DNA from: Pseudovibrio flavus
GTDB taxonomy: Bacteria > Pseudomonadota > Alphaproteobacteria > Rhizobiales > Stappiaceae
Assembly: GCF_009711345.1 (NCBI RefSeq)
Contig: NZ_SMMA01000055.1
Coordinates: 38,950-102,949 of the forward strand
Direction: 5' to 3'
Length of the DNA stretch: 64,000 nucleotides
Part shown: positions 17,881-25,922 of the stretch, one piece after another
How the letters are laid out: the number at the start of each line of letters is the position of its first letter
Position numbering within the stretch: position 1 is the first letter of the stretch
Made by a program: the position numbers and the translations under genes
The notes under the pieces: model-generated
Told to the model about the DNA's origin: nothing
Databases searched by the model: none
What the model saw: only the letters and a program-made list of their open reading frames with translations

Positions 17881-18075
17881 TTACTTGAAAAGACTTTCTG
17901 CAGCGGATGATGCGGAGCTTTTGTTGTCGAGTTCTGTCTTGTGGCGTTTGATTTCTGCTTCGAGTGCTGCGATACGGTCGCGCAGTTCGTCAACGGACAT
18001 GCTTACAAGCGATTGACCCACATAGATTTCTCCTAAAGGAGCGCGCTTTGGTTCGTCGTCATCAAAAAGCGGCAT
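17881..18075 (-). CDS. DUF1192 small protein
   Basis: A 64-residue acidic-to-charged protein beginning MPLFDDDEPKR and containing SVDELRDRIAALEAEIKRHK, the coiled-coil core of the DUF1192 family, followed by a Ser/Ala-rich tail. The family is confined largely to alphaproteobacteria and its role is unknown. ATG 18075 has GGAGA upstream; an overlapping GTG at 18078 is possible. It is divergent from the quinone oxidoreductase gene. Confidence 0.85.
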   Translation of the reverse strand: MPLFDDDEPKRAPLGEIYVGQSLVSMSVDELRDRIAALEAEIKRHKTELDNKSSASSAAESLFK

Positions 18076-18204
18076 CACTGCTCTCCTTCCATTCCTCGAC
18101 TAAAAGCGAAGCATTATTTCTCTATGCTTGTTCCAGAATGGATTATCCTCTCAAACGCAATTAAGTACAACTAGGGTTGTTTCGTGCACTGTTGGGAGGA
18201 TCGC

Positions 18205-19206
18205 ATGTCTGAGAATGGGGCGCTTATGCGCGTGGTGGCAATTTCCGAGGCGGGCGCGCCGGAGGTTCTCAAGGTCGAGGAGCGCGTGCGACCAACTGCC
18301 GGTGCAGGTGAGATTGTGATTGAAGTGCATGCAGCCGGTGTAAACCGCCCCGATGTCATGCAGCGAAAAGGCTTATACCCTGCGCCAAAGGATGCATCTG
18401 ACTTGCCGGGGCTGGAAGTTGCTGGTGTTGTTGCAGCTGTTGGCGCTGGCGTTAGCGAACACAAGGTGGGTGATGAAGTGCTGGCACTCGCGCCCGGCGG
18501 CGGATACGCGGAGTATTGCGTTGTCCCTGCATCCAATGCGCTACCGATCCCCAAAGGCCTTTCAATGATAGAAGCGGCTGGCGTTGCGGAGACTTTCTTT
18601 ACCGTTTGGAGCAATGTGTTCGACCGGCTTGGTCTGAAGGCAGGCGAGAAGTTTCTAGTTCACGGGGGGAGTTCCGGTATTGGAACAACGGCGATCCAGC
18701 TCGCAAAAGCTTTTGGGGCAGAAGTCTTCACAACGGTGGGCTCAGATGACAAGGCTACTGCTGTGCGTGACCTTGGCGCTGACCATGTAATCAACTACCG
18801 AACGGCAGTATTTGAAGATGTCATCCTTGAGGTGACTGGCGGCAAGGGCGTTGACGTCATCTTGGACATGGTGGGCGGTGACTATGTGGAGCGTAACTGG
18901 AAGGCGGCTGCCATGGATGGGCGGATCGGCCAGCTAGCAACGCTCAACGGTATTGCGCAGAACGTCAACTTTGCGCGGCTGATGATGAAGCGCCTAACCC
19001 ATACCGGCTCTACTTTGCGCCCGCGCTCCGCCGAGTTTAAGGGCGAGATTGCAAAGTCGCTTCAGGAAAAAGTATGGCCGCTCTTTGAGCAGGGGCGCAT
19101 CAAAGTGCTAGTCGATCAGGTGTTCCCACTGGAGGAAGCTGCCGCCGCTCATACCCTTATGGAAAGCTCTAATCATGTCGGAAAAATCATCCTGAAACTG
19201 CGGTAA
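18205..19206 (+). CDS. NAD(P)H quinone oxidoreductase (zinc-free MDR family)
   Basis: A 333-residue medium-chain dehydrogenase/reductase of the quinone oxidoreductase (PIG3/QorA-like) group. It has the GroES-like N-terminal domain (AAGVNRPDVMQRKGLYP) and a Rossmann domain with VHGGSSGIGTTAIQLAK, which binds NADPH. The cysteine ligands of structural zinc seen in alcohol dehydrogenases are absent. Such enzymes reduce quinones or alpha,beta-unsaturated carbonyls. ATG 18205 has GGGAGG six to seven bases upstream. It lies between the DUF1192 and trcR genes. Confidence 0.88.
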   Translation: MSENGALMRVVAISEAGAPEVLKVEERVRPTAGAGEIVIEVHAAGVNRPDVMQRKGLYPAPKDASDLPGLEVAGVVAAVGAGVSEHKVGDEVLALAPGGGYAEYCVVPASNALPIPKGLSMIEAAGVAETFFTVWSNVFDRLGLKAGEKFLVHGGSSGIGTTAIQLAKAFGAEVFTTVGSDDKATAVRDLGADHVINYRTAVFEDVILEVTGGKGVDVILDMVGGDYVERNWKAAAMDGRIGQLATLNGIAQNVNFARLMMKRLTHTGSTLRPRSAEFKGEIAKSLQEKVWPLFEQGRIKVLVDQVFPLEEAAAAHTLMESSNHVGKIILKLR

Positions 19207-19370
19207 GTAACGGGCGTCCTAGCTGTTTTCAGAGTGCTTTGAATCTTAGCAATAGGAATTGCTTTCCGAGCATCGAAAGCGTATATTGCCGGAAAGTTCC
19301 CCGAAATCTCATTGGAATTTCGGCTTTTACTCCCTTGATTGGGCGTGGAAGCAAACAGGAGGATTATACC

Positions 19371-20084
19371 ATGGCGAATGCGCCACTTATGCCGAAAGCG
19401 ACTGCTGTTTGGCTTGTAGACAACACAGCGCTGAGCTTTGACCAGATTGCGGCCTTCTGCAAACTGCATCCGCTTGAAGTGAAAGCCATTGCTGACGGTG
19501 AGGCTGCTCAGGGTATTAAAGGTCTTGATCCGGTTCTGACTGGTCAGTTGAACCGTGAAGAGATTGAAAAAGCCCAGAACAATCCTTCCTACCAGATGAA
19601 GGTACAGGAATCTAAAGTGAAGGTTCCTGAGTCCAAGCGTAAGGGTCCGCGTTATACGCCGGTTTCCCGTCGTCAGGACCGTCCAAACGCAATTCTTTGG
19701 CTTGTTCGTCATCACCCAGAACTGGCTGATGCGCAGATCATGCGTCTTGTTGGCACTACCAAGCCGACAATTGAAGCGATCCGCGAGCGTACACACTGGA
19801 ACTCTGCAAACCTGACCCCAATGGATCCTGTTACTTTGGGCCTGTGTTCGCAGATTGAGCTGGACATCGAAGTTGAAAAGGGCGCTCGCAACGCTCCTCA
19901 GAAGGTGCTCAAAGAGCAGCCAGAAACCCTTCTGTCCATGGACGAAACCACCAGCGAAGATGCTCTTGCTGCTGCATTTGGCAAGCCAGCACCGAAGGTG
20001 GAAGAAGAACAGTACGATCCGGATGCAGTGTTTGCGAGCCTCAAAGGCCGCACTGTTACCAAGGACGAAGACGACGAATACTAA
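19371..20084 (+). CDS. trcR: Cell cycle transcriptional regulator TrcR (DUF1013)
   Basis: A 237-residue protein of the DUF1013 family: MPKATAVWLVDNTALSFDQIA at the N-terminus and RRQDRPNAILWLVRHHPELAD then QIMRLVGTTKPTIEAIRERTHWN in the middle, two helix-turn-helix-like regions, followed by a charged, flexible C-terminus. TrcR is described in Caulobacter as an RNA-polymerase-associated regulator of cell-cycle genes. ATG 19371 has a perfect AGGAGG; the longer in-frame extension from 19239 has no ribosome site. It ends at a strong bidirectional terminator. Confidence 0.88.
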   Translation: MANAPLMPKATAVWLVDNTALSFDQIAAFCKLHPLEVKAIADGEAAQGIKGLDPVLTGQLNREEIEKAQNNPSYQMKVQESKVKVPESKRKGPRYTPVSRRQDRPNAILWLVRHHPELADAQIMRLVGTTKPTIEAIRERTHWNSANLTPMDPVTLGLCSQIELDIEVEKGARNAPQKVLKEQPETLLSMDETTSEDALAAAFGKPAPKVEEEQYDPDAVFASLKGRTVTKDEDDEY

Positions 20085-20109
20085 GAGCGTCATCTCTGAT
20101 CGTTACAAT

Positions 20110-20139
20110 AAAAAACCCGGCTCAATGGCCGGGTTTTTT
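20110..20139. terminator. Bidirectional terminator after trcR
   Basis: AAAAAACCCGGC (20110-20121) and GCCGGGTTTTTT (20128-20139) pair over 12 bases. It separates the convergent trcR and OmpA-like genes. Confidence 0.93.
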
Positions 20140-20155
20140 CGTTCTTGGTGCCCTA

Positions 20156-21190
20156 TTATCGCTGTGTGAGCTTTAGCTCGATACGGCGGTTTTTGGCGTA
20201 AGCTTCATCGTTCTCGCCTTGCGCCAGTGGTTGGTATTCACCAAAGCCTGCGGCAACGAGGCGCTTTGGCGGCACACCCTGATCGATCAAGTAGCTGACA
20301 ACAGAAATCGCGCGCGCTGCGGAAAGCTCCCAGTTATTGCGAAGGCGGCCAGTGCCGGATAGCGGGCGAGCGTCGGTATGACCATCCACGCGCAGCACCC
20401 AGTCGATCTCCTCTGGAATCTGCCCCTGCAATTCTTTGATTGCATCAGCAAGAATGTTGAGCTGCGCGCGGCCTTGCGGGTTCACCTGATCGTCGCCGGT
20501 CGAGAACAGAACTTCCGACTGGAAAACGAAGCGGTCACCGACAACTTCTATATCAGAGCGTTGAGCAAGGATTTCACGCAGTCTGCCGAAGAAGTCCGAG
20601 CGGTAGCGAGATAGCTCTTGTACGCGCTGTGCAAGGGCCACGTTGAGGCGTTTTCCCAGATCGGCAATCTTGGTCTGGCTTTCCCTGTCGCGGTCCTCAG
20701 AGGCCTCTAGAGCGGCTTCTAGCGATGCAATCTGACGGCGTAGTGCCGAGAGCTGCTGGTTGAGCAGTTCGACCTGCGCCAAAGCGCGGGAGCTGATCTG
20801 CTGTTCCTGTGCAAGCTCATCCTGAAGAGTTGCAAGCTGACCGCCTGCCTTGTCGATCTGGCCGGAGCTGGCCGAGAGCAAAGCTTGAAGCTGGTCGCGC
20901 TCATCCGTCACAGCATCAAGACCGAACTGCAGCGAGGAAATTGTTGCTTCCAAGTCGCCAACGGATGCCTTCTCAAGAGCTAGAAGCTCGGTGAGCTCCG
21001 CTATCTGCTGGTTCAGGCGGTTAAGAACAGTGTCTCTACCGGAAAGCTGCTGGCTCAGGAAGAACTGGGCGATCATGAAGATGGAGAGCAGGAAGATGAA
21101 GACGAGCAGGAGGGCGGACATGGCGTCCACAAACCCCGGCCAGTAATCTTCTGAGCTGCGCTCTCCACGTCTACCACGCGTTGCCGCCAT
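20156..21190 (-). CDS. Membrane-anchored coiled-coil protein with OmpA-like domain
   Basis: A 344-residue protein. A single membrane segment (about residues 23-43) follows FVDAMSALLLVF, where Asp22 sits as the proton-carrying Asp does in MotB, TolR and ExbD. Residues about 50-190 form a long coiled coil of Gln/Leu/Glu heptads. The C-terminal part (about 215-344) is an OmpA-like peptidoglycan-binding domain with VDGHTDARP and NWELSAARA plus KNRRIELK. It should sit in the inner membrane with the coiled coil and the OmpA domain in the periplasm. Its start is three bases from the stop of the ExbB/MotA-like gene, so the two surely form one complex. Confidence 0.85.
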   Translation of the reverse strand: MAATRGRRGERSSEDYWPGFVDAMSALLLVFIFLLSIFMIAQFFLSQQLSGRDTVLNRLNQQIAELTELLALEKASVGDLEATISSLQFGLDAVTDERDQLQALLSASSGQIDKAGGQLATLQDELAQEQQISSRALAQVELLNQQLSALRRQIASLEAALEASEDRDRESQTKIADLGKRLNVALAQRVQELSRYRSDFFGRLREILAQRSDIEVVGDRFVFQSEVLFSTGDDQVNPQGRAQLNILADAIKELQGQIPEEIDWVLRVDGHTDARPLSGTGRLRNNWELSAARAISVVSYLIDQGVPPKRLVAAGFGEYQPLAQGENDEAYAKNRRIELKLTQR

Positions 21191-21193
21191 GGA

Positions 21194-22201
21194 TTAGTCC
21201 TTTTCCTTCTCGCGTTCCATGCCCTCAGCAAGGACTTTCAGGAAACGCTCGATGCGGCGCTGCTGCATGCTTTGTGCTTCGGCCCATTCACGCATCATCT
21301 TCTGTTCGGAACGTACGTGCTGGACTAGGCCTTGAATGCCCTCAGCAAGGTTGGTCATTGCCGCGCTGGAGTTGGAAGCTGTGTCCGCGCCTTTATTTTC
21401 CTCGATTGTCTTGCGAAGACGTTCGATAGCATAGCGCAGATCAGCGGAGCTGGTGTTGGTGCCGGTGGCGCCAAACTCGTCCGGCTCAAGGTCGGTTACG
21501 GTGGAGAGCCAGTCTTCCAGTTCCTGATAGAAGCGGTTTTGTGCCTGACCTGCCTGAAGATCAAGGAAGCCAAGGACGAGAGAACCAGTCAAACCGAGAA
21601 GGGATGATGAAAACGCAATGCCAAGGCCGGACATCTGTGCAGTGATACCTGCGACGAGGTCTTCAAACAGCACGGTTGCATCGCCGCCGCCAACGTTCAA
21701 GGTTGCCACGGTCTCGGCCACTGCGCTCACGGTTTGCATCAGGCCCCAGAAGGTACCAACAAGGCCGAGGAACACCAGAAGGCGTGTCAGATAGCGAGAA
21801 ATTTCGCGAGACTCGTCAAGGCGCGTGCCAATCGATTCCAGCAGCGAGCGCATGGTCGTTGCGGAGATGGTCATGTCGCCCGACTTGTTGCCGAGCAGCG
21901 TGGCCATTGGCGCAAGCAGCACTGGAGGGCGGCGCACTTCAAGGCGTGGATCGCCGAGGCGGAAGCCGTTTACCCAAGAAACCTCGGGCATAATGCGCAA
22001 AACTTGACGGAAGCTAAGGAAGATACCCAGCAGGCCAACACCGAAAATGAGACCGTTGAGAGCAGGGTTTGCCATAAAGGCTGCGGAGATCTGGCTGATT
22101 AGGACAAAGGCAATAAAGCCTGCCAGTACCAGAAAGATGATCATGCGCCACAGATAGATCTGTGGGCTGGACAGACTGTAAGGATCGTAATCGCGTGCCA
22201 T
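21194..22201 (-). CDS. MotA/TolQ/ExbB-like proton channel protein
   Basis: A 335-residue membrane protein with four hydrophobic segments (about residues 19-40, 47-66, 140-160 and 188-213). The third contains LVFLGLVGTFWGLMQTVSAV and the fourth AGITAQMSGLGIAFSSSLLGL, the two conserved segments of the MotA/TolQ/ExbB family. The cytoplasmic C-terminal tail of about 110 residues is charged. With the OmpA-like partner it would form a proton-driven stator-type complex linked to peptidoglycan. The pair is separate from the tolQR genes at 38-39 kb and from any flagellar genes seen here. What it powers is unknown. Confidence 0.85.
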   Translation of the reverse strand: MARDYDPYSLSSPQIYLWRMIIFLVLAGFIAFVLISQISAAFMANPALNGLIFGVGLLGIFLSFRQVLRIMPEVSWVNGFRLGDPRLEVRRPPVLLAPMATLLGNKSGDMTISATTMRSLLESIGTRLDESREISRYLTRLLVFLGLVGTFWGLMQTVSAVAETVATLNVGGGDATVLFEDLVAGITAQMSGLGIAFSSSLLGLTGSLVLGFLDLQAGQAQNRFYQELEDWLSTVTDLEPDEFGATGTNTSSADLRYAIERLRKTIEENKGADTASNSSAAMTNLAEGIQGLVQHVRSEQKMMREWAEAQSMQQRRIERFLKVLAEGMEREKEKD

Positions 22202-22243
22202 GAGCCCGAATGTATTAACTCGTTAAGGTTCCCTTTAGATAAC

Positions 22244-22276
22244 GTGATTTCCGGTTTTTGGGAAACCGGAAATCAC
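22244..22276. repeat. 14-bp perfect inverted repeat
   Basis: GTGATTTCCGGTTT (22244-22257) and AAACCGGAAATCAC (22263-22276) with a TTGGG spacer. It lies upstream of the ExbB-like gene start and lacks a T-tract, so it may be an RNA hairpin in the leader or a protein-binding site. Confidence 0.6.
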
Positions 22277-22298
22277 TGGAAGCGCTTAAAGAGTTGAA

Positions 22299-22332
22299 AA
22301 ACACCGGTTCACCTCGAAGAAAAACCAGTGTT
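22299..22332 (-). terminator. Probable terminator after suhB
   Basis: AACACTGGTT and AACCGGTGTT (minus strand) pair with one mismatch and are followed by TTTTT on the minus strand, just past the suhB stop. Confidence 0.65.
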
Positions 22333-22339
22333 ATTTCTA

Positions 22340-23134
22340 CTAATTCTTGGCTTTTGCTAGGAACTCGCGCAGCTGAAGGTGCGTGTGTTCGTTACCTGCA
22401 ATAATGGTCTGGGTATCGAACATTTGGTCCTTACCGTTTTCGTCAGAGACGAAACCACCAGCTTCACGAATCAACAGAACGCCTGCTGCCATGTCCCATG
22501 GCTTGAGACCGTTTTCCCAGAATGCATCCAGACGACCAGCTGCAACCCAAGCCAGATCAAGGGCAGCGGAACCACAACGACGGATACCAGCCACTTCGCC
22601 CATGACGTAGCGAATTTCTTTCAGGGAGCGGCCATGGTTGCCAACGCCGATGAAAGGAATGCCGGTACCGATGAGGCAGTCGGTCATGTCTTTACGGCCT
22701 GCAACGCGGATGCGGCGGTCATTGCAGAAGGAACCGTTGCCGCGTTCTGCGGTGTACAGCTCGTCCATGATCGGATTGTAGATTACAGAGGCTACGATCT
22801 GGCCATTGCGTTCAAGAGCAATGGAAACGCAGAAGATCGGAATACCGTGCAGGAAGTTGGTTGTGCCATCCAGCGGATCAACGATCCAGCGGTGCTGACC
22901 ATCTTTGCTTTCGATCTCGCCGCCTTCTTCCATCAGAAGACCGTAGGACGGGCGTGCTTTCTGCAGTTCTTCGCGGATGATTTTTTCTGCGCGGTGATCT
23001 GCCTGGGAAACGAAGTCGCCCGGGCCTTTGCGCGCAACCTGAAGCGATTCTACCTCACCGAAATCACGAGCGAGGGAGCGACCAGCCTTTGTAGCGGCCT
23101 GAACCATAACGTTGAGTAGGGCCGAACGTGCCAT
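22340..23134 (-). CDS. suhB: Inositol-1-monophosphatase family protein
   Basis: A 264-residue phosphatase with the metal- and substrate-binding blocks of the family: MEEGGE, WIVDPLDGTTNFLHG and, near the C-terminus, KPWDMAAG. Members hydrolyse inositol or related sugar phosphates; SuhB of this type also affects ribosome and rRNA synthesis in some bacteria. The central Asp/Glu metal ligands are all present, so it should be active. It lies downstream of efp, 113 bases away on the same strand. Confidence 0.9.
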   Translation of the reverse strand: MARSALLNVMVQAATKAGRSLARDFGEVESLQVARKGPGDFVSQADHRAEKIIREELQKARPSYGLLMEEGGEIESKDGQHRWIVDPLDGTTNFLHGIPIFCVSIALERNGQIVASVIYNPIMDELYTAERGNGSFCNDRRIRVAGRKDMTDCLIGTGIPFIGVGNHGRSLKEIRYVMGEVAGIRRCGSAALDLAWVAAGRLDAFWENGLKPWDMAAGVLLIREAGGFVSDENGKDQMFDTQTIIAGNEHTHLQLREFLAKAKN

Positions 23135-23157
23135 ATTCTTTCACCGGGGTTTGTTAG

Positions 23158-23191
23158 AGGCGCGATGCCGGGTGGGTCCAGCTTCGCGCCT
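23158..23191. repeat. Hairpin between efp and suhB
   Basis: AGGCGCGA (23158-23165) and TCGCGCCT (23184-23191) form an 8-bp stem around an 18-base loop. There is no clear T-tract on either strand. Confidence 0.45.
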
Positions 23192-23247
23192 GAATATTGT
23201 TCTTAAATCTTAAGCCGAAAAGCGCTCTCGCTTTTCAGGAGCGTGCC

Positions 23248-23811
23248 TTAGTCAGCGCGCTTAACGTATTCAACCGTTTCGGTATCTACGATGATACGCT
23301 CGCCGGAAGAAATGAACGGAGGTACAAGGCAGCGAACGCCGTTTTCAAGGATAGCTGGCTTGTAGGAAGAAGACTGGGTCTGGCCTTTAACAACAGCGTC
23401 AGCTTCACGGATTTCGAGAGTGACGTGCTGTGGCAGGGAGATGCCGATTGGCTTTTCTTCGTGCAGTTCTACGGTGACCATCATGCCGTCCTGAAGGAAC
23501 GCTGCACGCTCGCCAACGAAGTCTTTCAGCAGTTCAAGCTGCTCGTAGGTTTCAGTGTCCATGAATACCAGCATTTCGCCTTCTTCATAAAGGAACTGGA
23601 AGTCCTTCTGCTCAAGACGAACGCGCTCAACGGATTCCGTTGCGCGGAAGCGCTCGTTGAGCTTACGGCCATCCATGAGGTTTTTCATTTCAACCTGAGC
23701 AAACGCACCACCCTTACCAGGCTTAACGTGCTGAACTTTCACTACTGCCCAAAGCGTGTCCTGATGCTTAAGAACGTTGCCTGGCTTGATCTCGTTGCCG
23801 TTGAGTTTCAT
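23248..23811 (-). CDS. efp: Elongation factor P
   Basis: A 187-residue EF-P with three beta-barrel domains. The loop VKPGKGGAF carries Lys33, the position modified by lysylation in many bacteria; it enters the peptidyl transferase centre and relieves stalling at polyproline. The C-terminal part has [14 protein letters not shown] and IIVDTET. I chose ATG 23811 since it begins at the conserved NGNEIKPGN segment; the frame upstream is open but unlike the family. A recognisable modification enzyme (epmA) is not in this window. Confidence 0.95.
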   Translation of the reverse strand: MKLNGNEIKPGNVLKHQDTLWAVVKVQHVKPGKGGAFAQVEMKNLMDGRKLNERFRATESVERVRLEQKDFQFLYEEGEMLVFMDTETYEQLELLKDFVGERAAFLQDGMMVTVELHEEKPIGISLPQHVTLEIREADAVVKGQTQSSSYKPAILENGVRCLVPPFISSGERIIVDTETVEYVKRAD

Positions 23812-24018
23812 TTGATACCGATCAGTCTTAATATTATGGAATTCTTGCGGGTCGCGCTTGGCTTCCGAGCGGATCAGCAGCAACACCGGCGTGGGGCTTG
23901 TGCACCACAAATCAGCGCCGGATTCAAGAAAAAAGTGATGCGGTCGGCGCCATCCCGCTGTCAAATTGCGTTTCTTTGGAGAAGCTCTGCTTAATCAGAA
24001 CTCCCAAATGCGATCATT

Positions 24019-25110
24019 TTAGAGTTTTGATTTCAAACGAGCGACCTTTTCGGCCACCTGTTCTTGCTGTTCCAGAGATAGGGAGGCGGTCATATCGTCA
24101 ATTTCGCTATCAAACAAGCCCTGTTTGTTTGCCAAATGCTGCCAGACGGCTGCAAGAACGATATTTTGACCTCTTCCACGGCCATAGGCATAGATGCGGG
24201 CAAGGCGATTCATAGCCACAGGGTTGCCTGAATATGCCGCTTTTTCAAACCAGTCCGCTGCTTCTTTCTGGTTTGGGACAACGCCTTCACCTTGGAAAAG
24301 AAGGATTGCATATTCTACTTGCGCAGCAACGTTGCCGCGCCTTGCTGCGCGTCCAAGCCAGAATGCGCCGCGCATCTCGTCATGGGTTTCTTCGGCTTCA
24401 TCCAGAAGAAGCTGGCCAAGGGAATGCATTGCGCTGACATCGCCCTGATCTGCTGCTTGTTCCAGCAGATCGGCAGCCTTCTTCATATTGCGCGGCAGAA
24501 CTTCGCCCTCCTGATAAAGGAGAGCCAGATTGATCAATGCTTCCGCGATTCCGTCTTTGGCCGCTAGCTTGAACTGTTCTGCTGCAGCGTGACGGTCTTC
24601 TTTGACACCGTTGCCGGTAAGAAGCATCAGGCCAAGGCGAAGGGATGCTCTGCTATCGCCTGCGGAGGCGGCAGTTTCATACCACTTGGCTGCTTTCTCG
24701 GTGTCGAGAGGTACGCCGCTACCGGTCTCATACAGAACACCGATGAGCGTTGCTGCAGGAATTTCGCCGTTTTCGATGGCAGAAGTTGCCAGATCCAGAG
24801 CAGTTAGATACCAGCCACGCTGGAATGCGCCATAAGCCAGCTCCGCTTTGCTGCGCGGTGCGCCGCTTTCTGCACTCGCCACCCCTTGCATTGGTGGGGG
24901 AACGAGAATGGACGGAGTGAGCAGTTGGGACGTGGTGTTGCCCAACCGCTTTAGCATGTCTTCCGCAGCCTTTCTTTGCTTCAGTTCTCCTGTGAGTTCC
25001 TTTTTATCGGCTGTGTCTGTTGAGGACGTGCCTGCCGCTTGCAAAGGAAGAGTGCCCAATGCAATGGCAAGAACCGTTGAGGAGAGGAGGTTGGAGAAAG
25101 AGCTGCGCAA
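24019..25110 (-). CDS. Exported Sel1-repeat protein
   Basis: A 363-residue protein with a predicted signal peptide (SNLLSSTVLAIALGTLPLQAAG). After a linker, about seven Sel1-like repeats follow, seen as recurring A-x-x-x-L-G-x-x-Y/L-x-x-G-x-G-V and AAxWFEKAAxxG patterns. Sel1 repeats are protein-protein interaction solenoids. I take a TTG at 25110 as the start: it lies five bases after the stop of the ThiE-like gene, GAGGA precedes it, and it places the signal peptide at the N-terminus. Longer frames run into the upstream gene. Function unknown. Confidence 0.72.
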   Translation of the reverse strand: MRSSFSNLLSSTVLAIALGTLPLQAAGTSSTDTADKKELTGELKQRKAAEDMLKRLGNTTSQLLTPSILVPPPMQGVASAESGAPRSKAELAYGAFQRGWYLTALDLATSAIENGEIPAATLIGVLYETGSGVPLDTEKAAKWYETAASAGDSRASLRLGLMLLTGNGVKEDRHAAAEQFKLAAKDGIAEALINLALLYQEGEVLPRNMKKAADLLEQAADQGDVSAMHSLGQLLLDEAEETHDEMRGAFWLGRAARRGNVAAQVEYAILLFQGEGVVPNQKEAADWFEKAAYSGNPVAMNRLARIYAYGRGRGQNIVLAAVWQHLANKQGLFDSEIDDMTASLSLEQQEQVAEKVARLKSKL

Positions 25111-25114
25111 ACTA

Positions 25115-25756
25115 TTAGTCCTCTGCTTCTGGCAGGTCGTAGCGGGACAGGATCGCGTTGACTTCAGCGATTGCCGCCTTAGGACCTTCTGAATGCTGCC
25201 AGATGATATCGCGCACTGCAACGAACTCAGCGTTGGTCGCTGCGCAATCTTCTACGGACTGCATGGAGCTGCCGGATAGAGCAACACATGGGGTTTCGAA
25301 GACCTCTGCCCACCAAGTGCTGTAATCAATGGTTTTGCGGCTTGCTTCTGCCTTAGGCTTAAGGTCGAGCAGACCGAACATGATGTAATCCACGCCCATG
25401 GAAGCGACAGTCATTGCTTCGTGGCGGGATTTAACACCGGAGTGGCCGATGATCTTGTCGCCTTGGAAGCTGTCCATTACTTCTTCCAGAACCGCGTCGC
25501 TGCCGGTGACATGAACACCATCCGCGCCAGAACGGCCTGCAATCTGCGTGTTGTTTTCGATCAGAACCGCCACATCATGCTTGTGTGCCAGCGGCACGAG
25601 CGATTTTGCGATCTTTTGTAGTTCCGGCTCTGTCACTTCAGGAACGGAAATCAGGAGGGATGCAACATCGCCGCCAGACAGAGCGTCTTCGAGCTGTGCC
25701 TCGAAAGTTTCCAGCTCAAGGCTGGAAGGGGTGATGAGAAAAAGACGCGGGTGCAC
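25115..25756 (-). CDS. ThiE-like TIM-barrel protein, probably degenerate
   Basis: A 213-residue protein with the thiamine-phosphate-synthase fold order: LFLITP at the first strand, ADGVHVTG in the middle and VDYIMFGLLD later. However, the pyrophosphate-binding TxTK motif after the GP turn is replaced by LDLKPKAEASRKT, and the GGI loop reads SGSS. True ThiE condenses HMP-PP and HET-P; with these replacements I doubt it has that activity. It is translationally close to the Sel1-repeat gene (four bases apart) and follows pgk on the same strand, not any thiamine gene. Confidence 0.65.
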   Translation of the reverse strand: MHPRLFLITPSSLELETFEAQLEDALSGGDVASLLISVPEVTEPELQKIAKSLVPLAHKHDVAVLIENNTQIAGRSGADGVHVTGSDAVLEEVMDSFQGDKIIGHSGVKSRHEAMTVASMGVDYIMFGLLDLKPKAEASRKTIDYSTWWAEVFETPCVALSGSSMQSVEDCAATNAEFVAVRDIIWQHSEGPKAAIAEVNAILSRYDLPEAED

Positions 25757-25864
25757 TGGTTATCTCCACATTCCGTCGTTTGTTTCAAGGATCGTCGGGC
25801 CAATTGGGCTACGGCCCGTTTGTCCTAATCCTAGTGTGCTTACTAGTTCAAGCCAATAAAGGCA

Positions 25865-25891
25865 AAAAGAGGGGCCGTCGGCCCCTCTTTT
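25865..25891 (-). terminator. Terminator after pgk
   Basis: AAAAGAGGGGCC (25865-25876) and GGCCCCTCTTTT (25880-25891) pair over 12 bases with a three-base loop and a T run on the minus strand. Confidence 0.9.
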
Positions 25892-25922
25892 CAAAATATC
25901 AACGTATGTTGATAAACTTGGA

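Noticed and set aside
20156..22201. Zorya defence system
   Set aside because: Only the motor-like pair is present; no helicase, nuclease or other Zorya effector gene lies on either side (suhB and trcR flank it).
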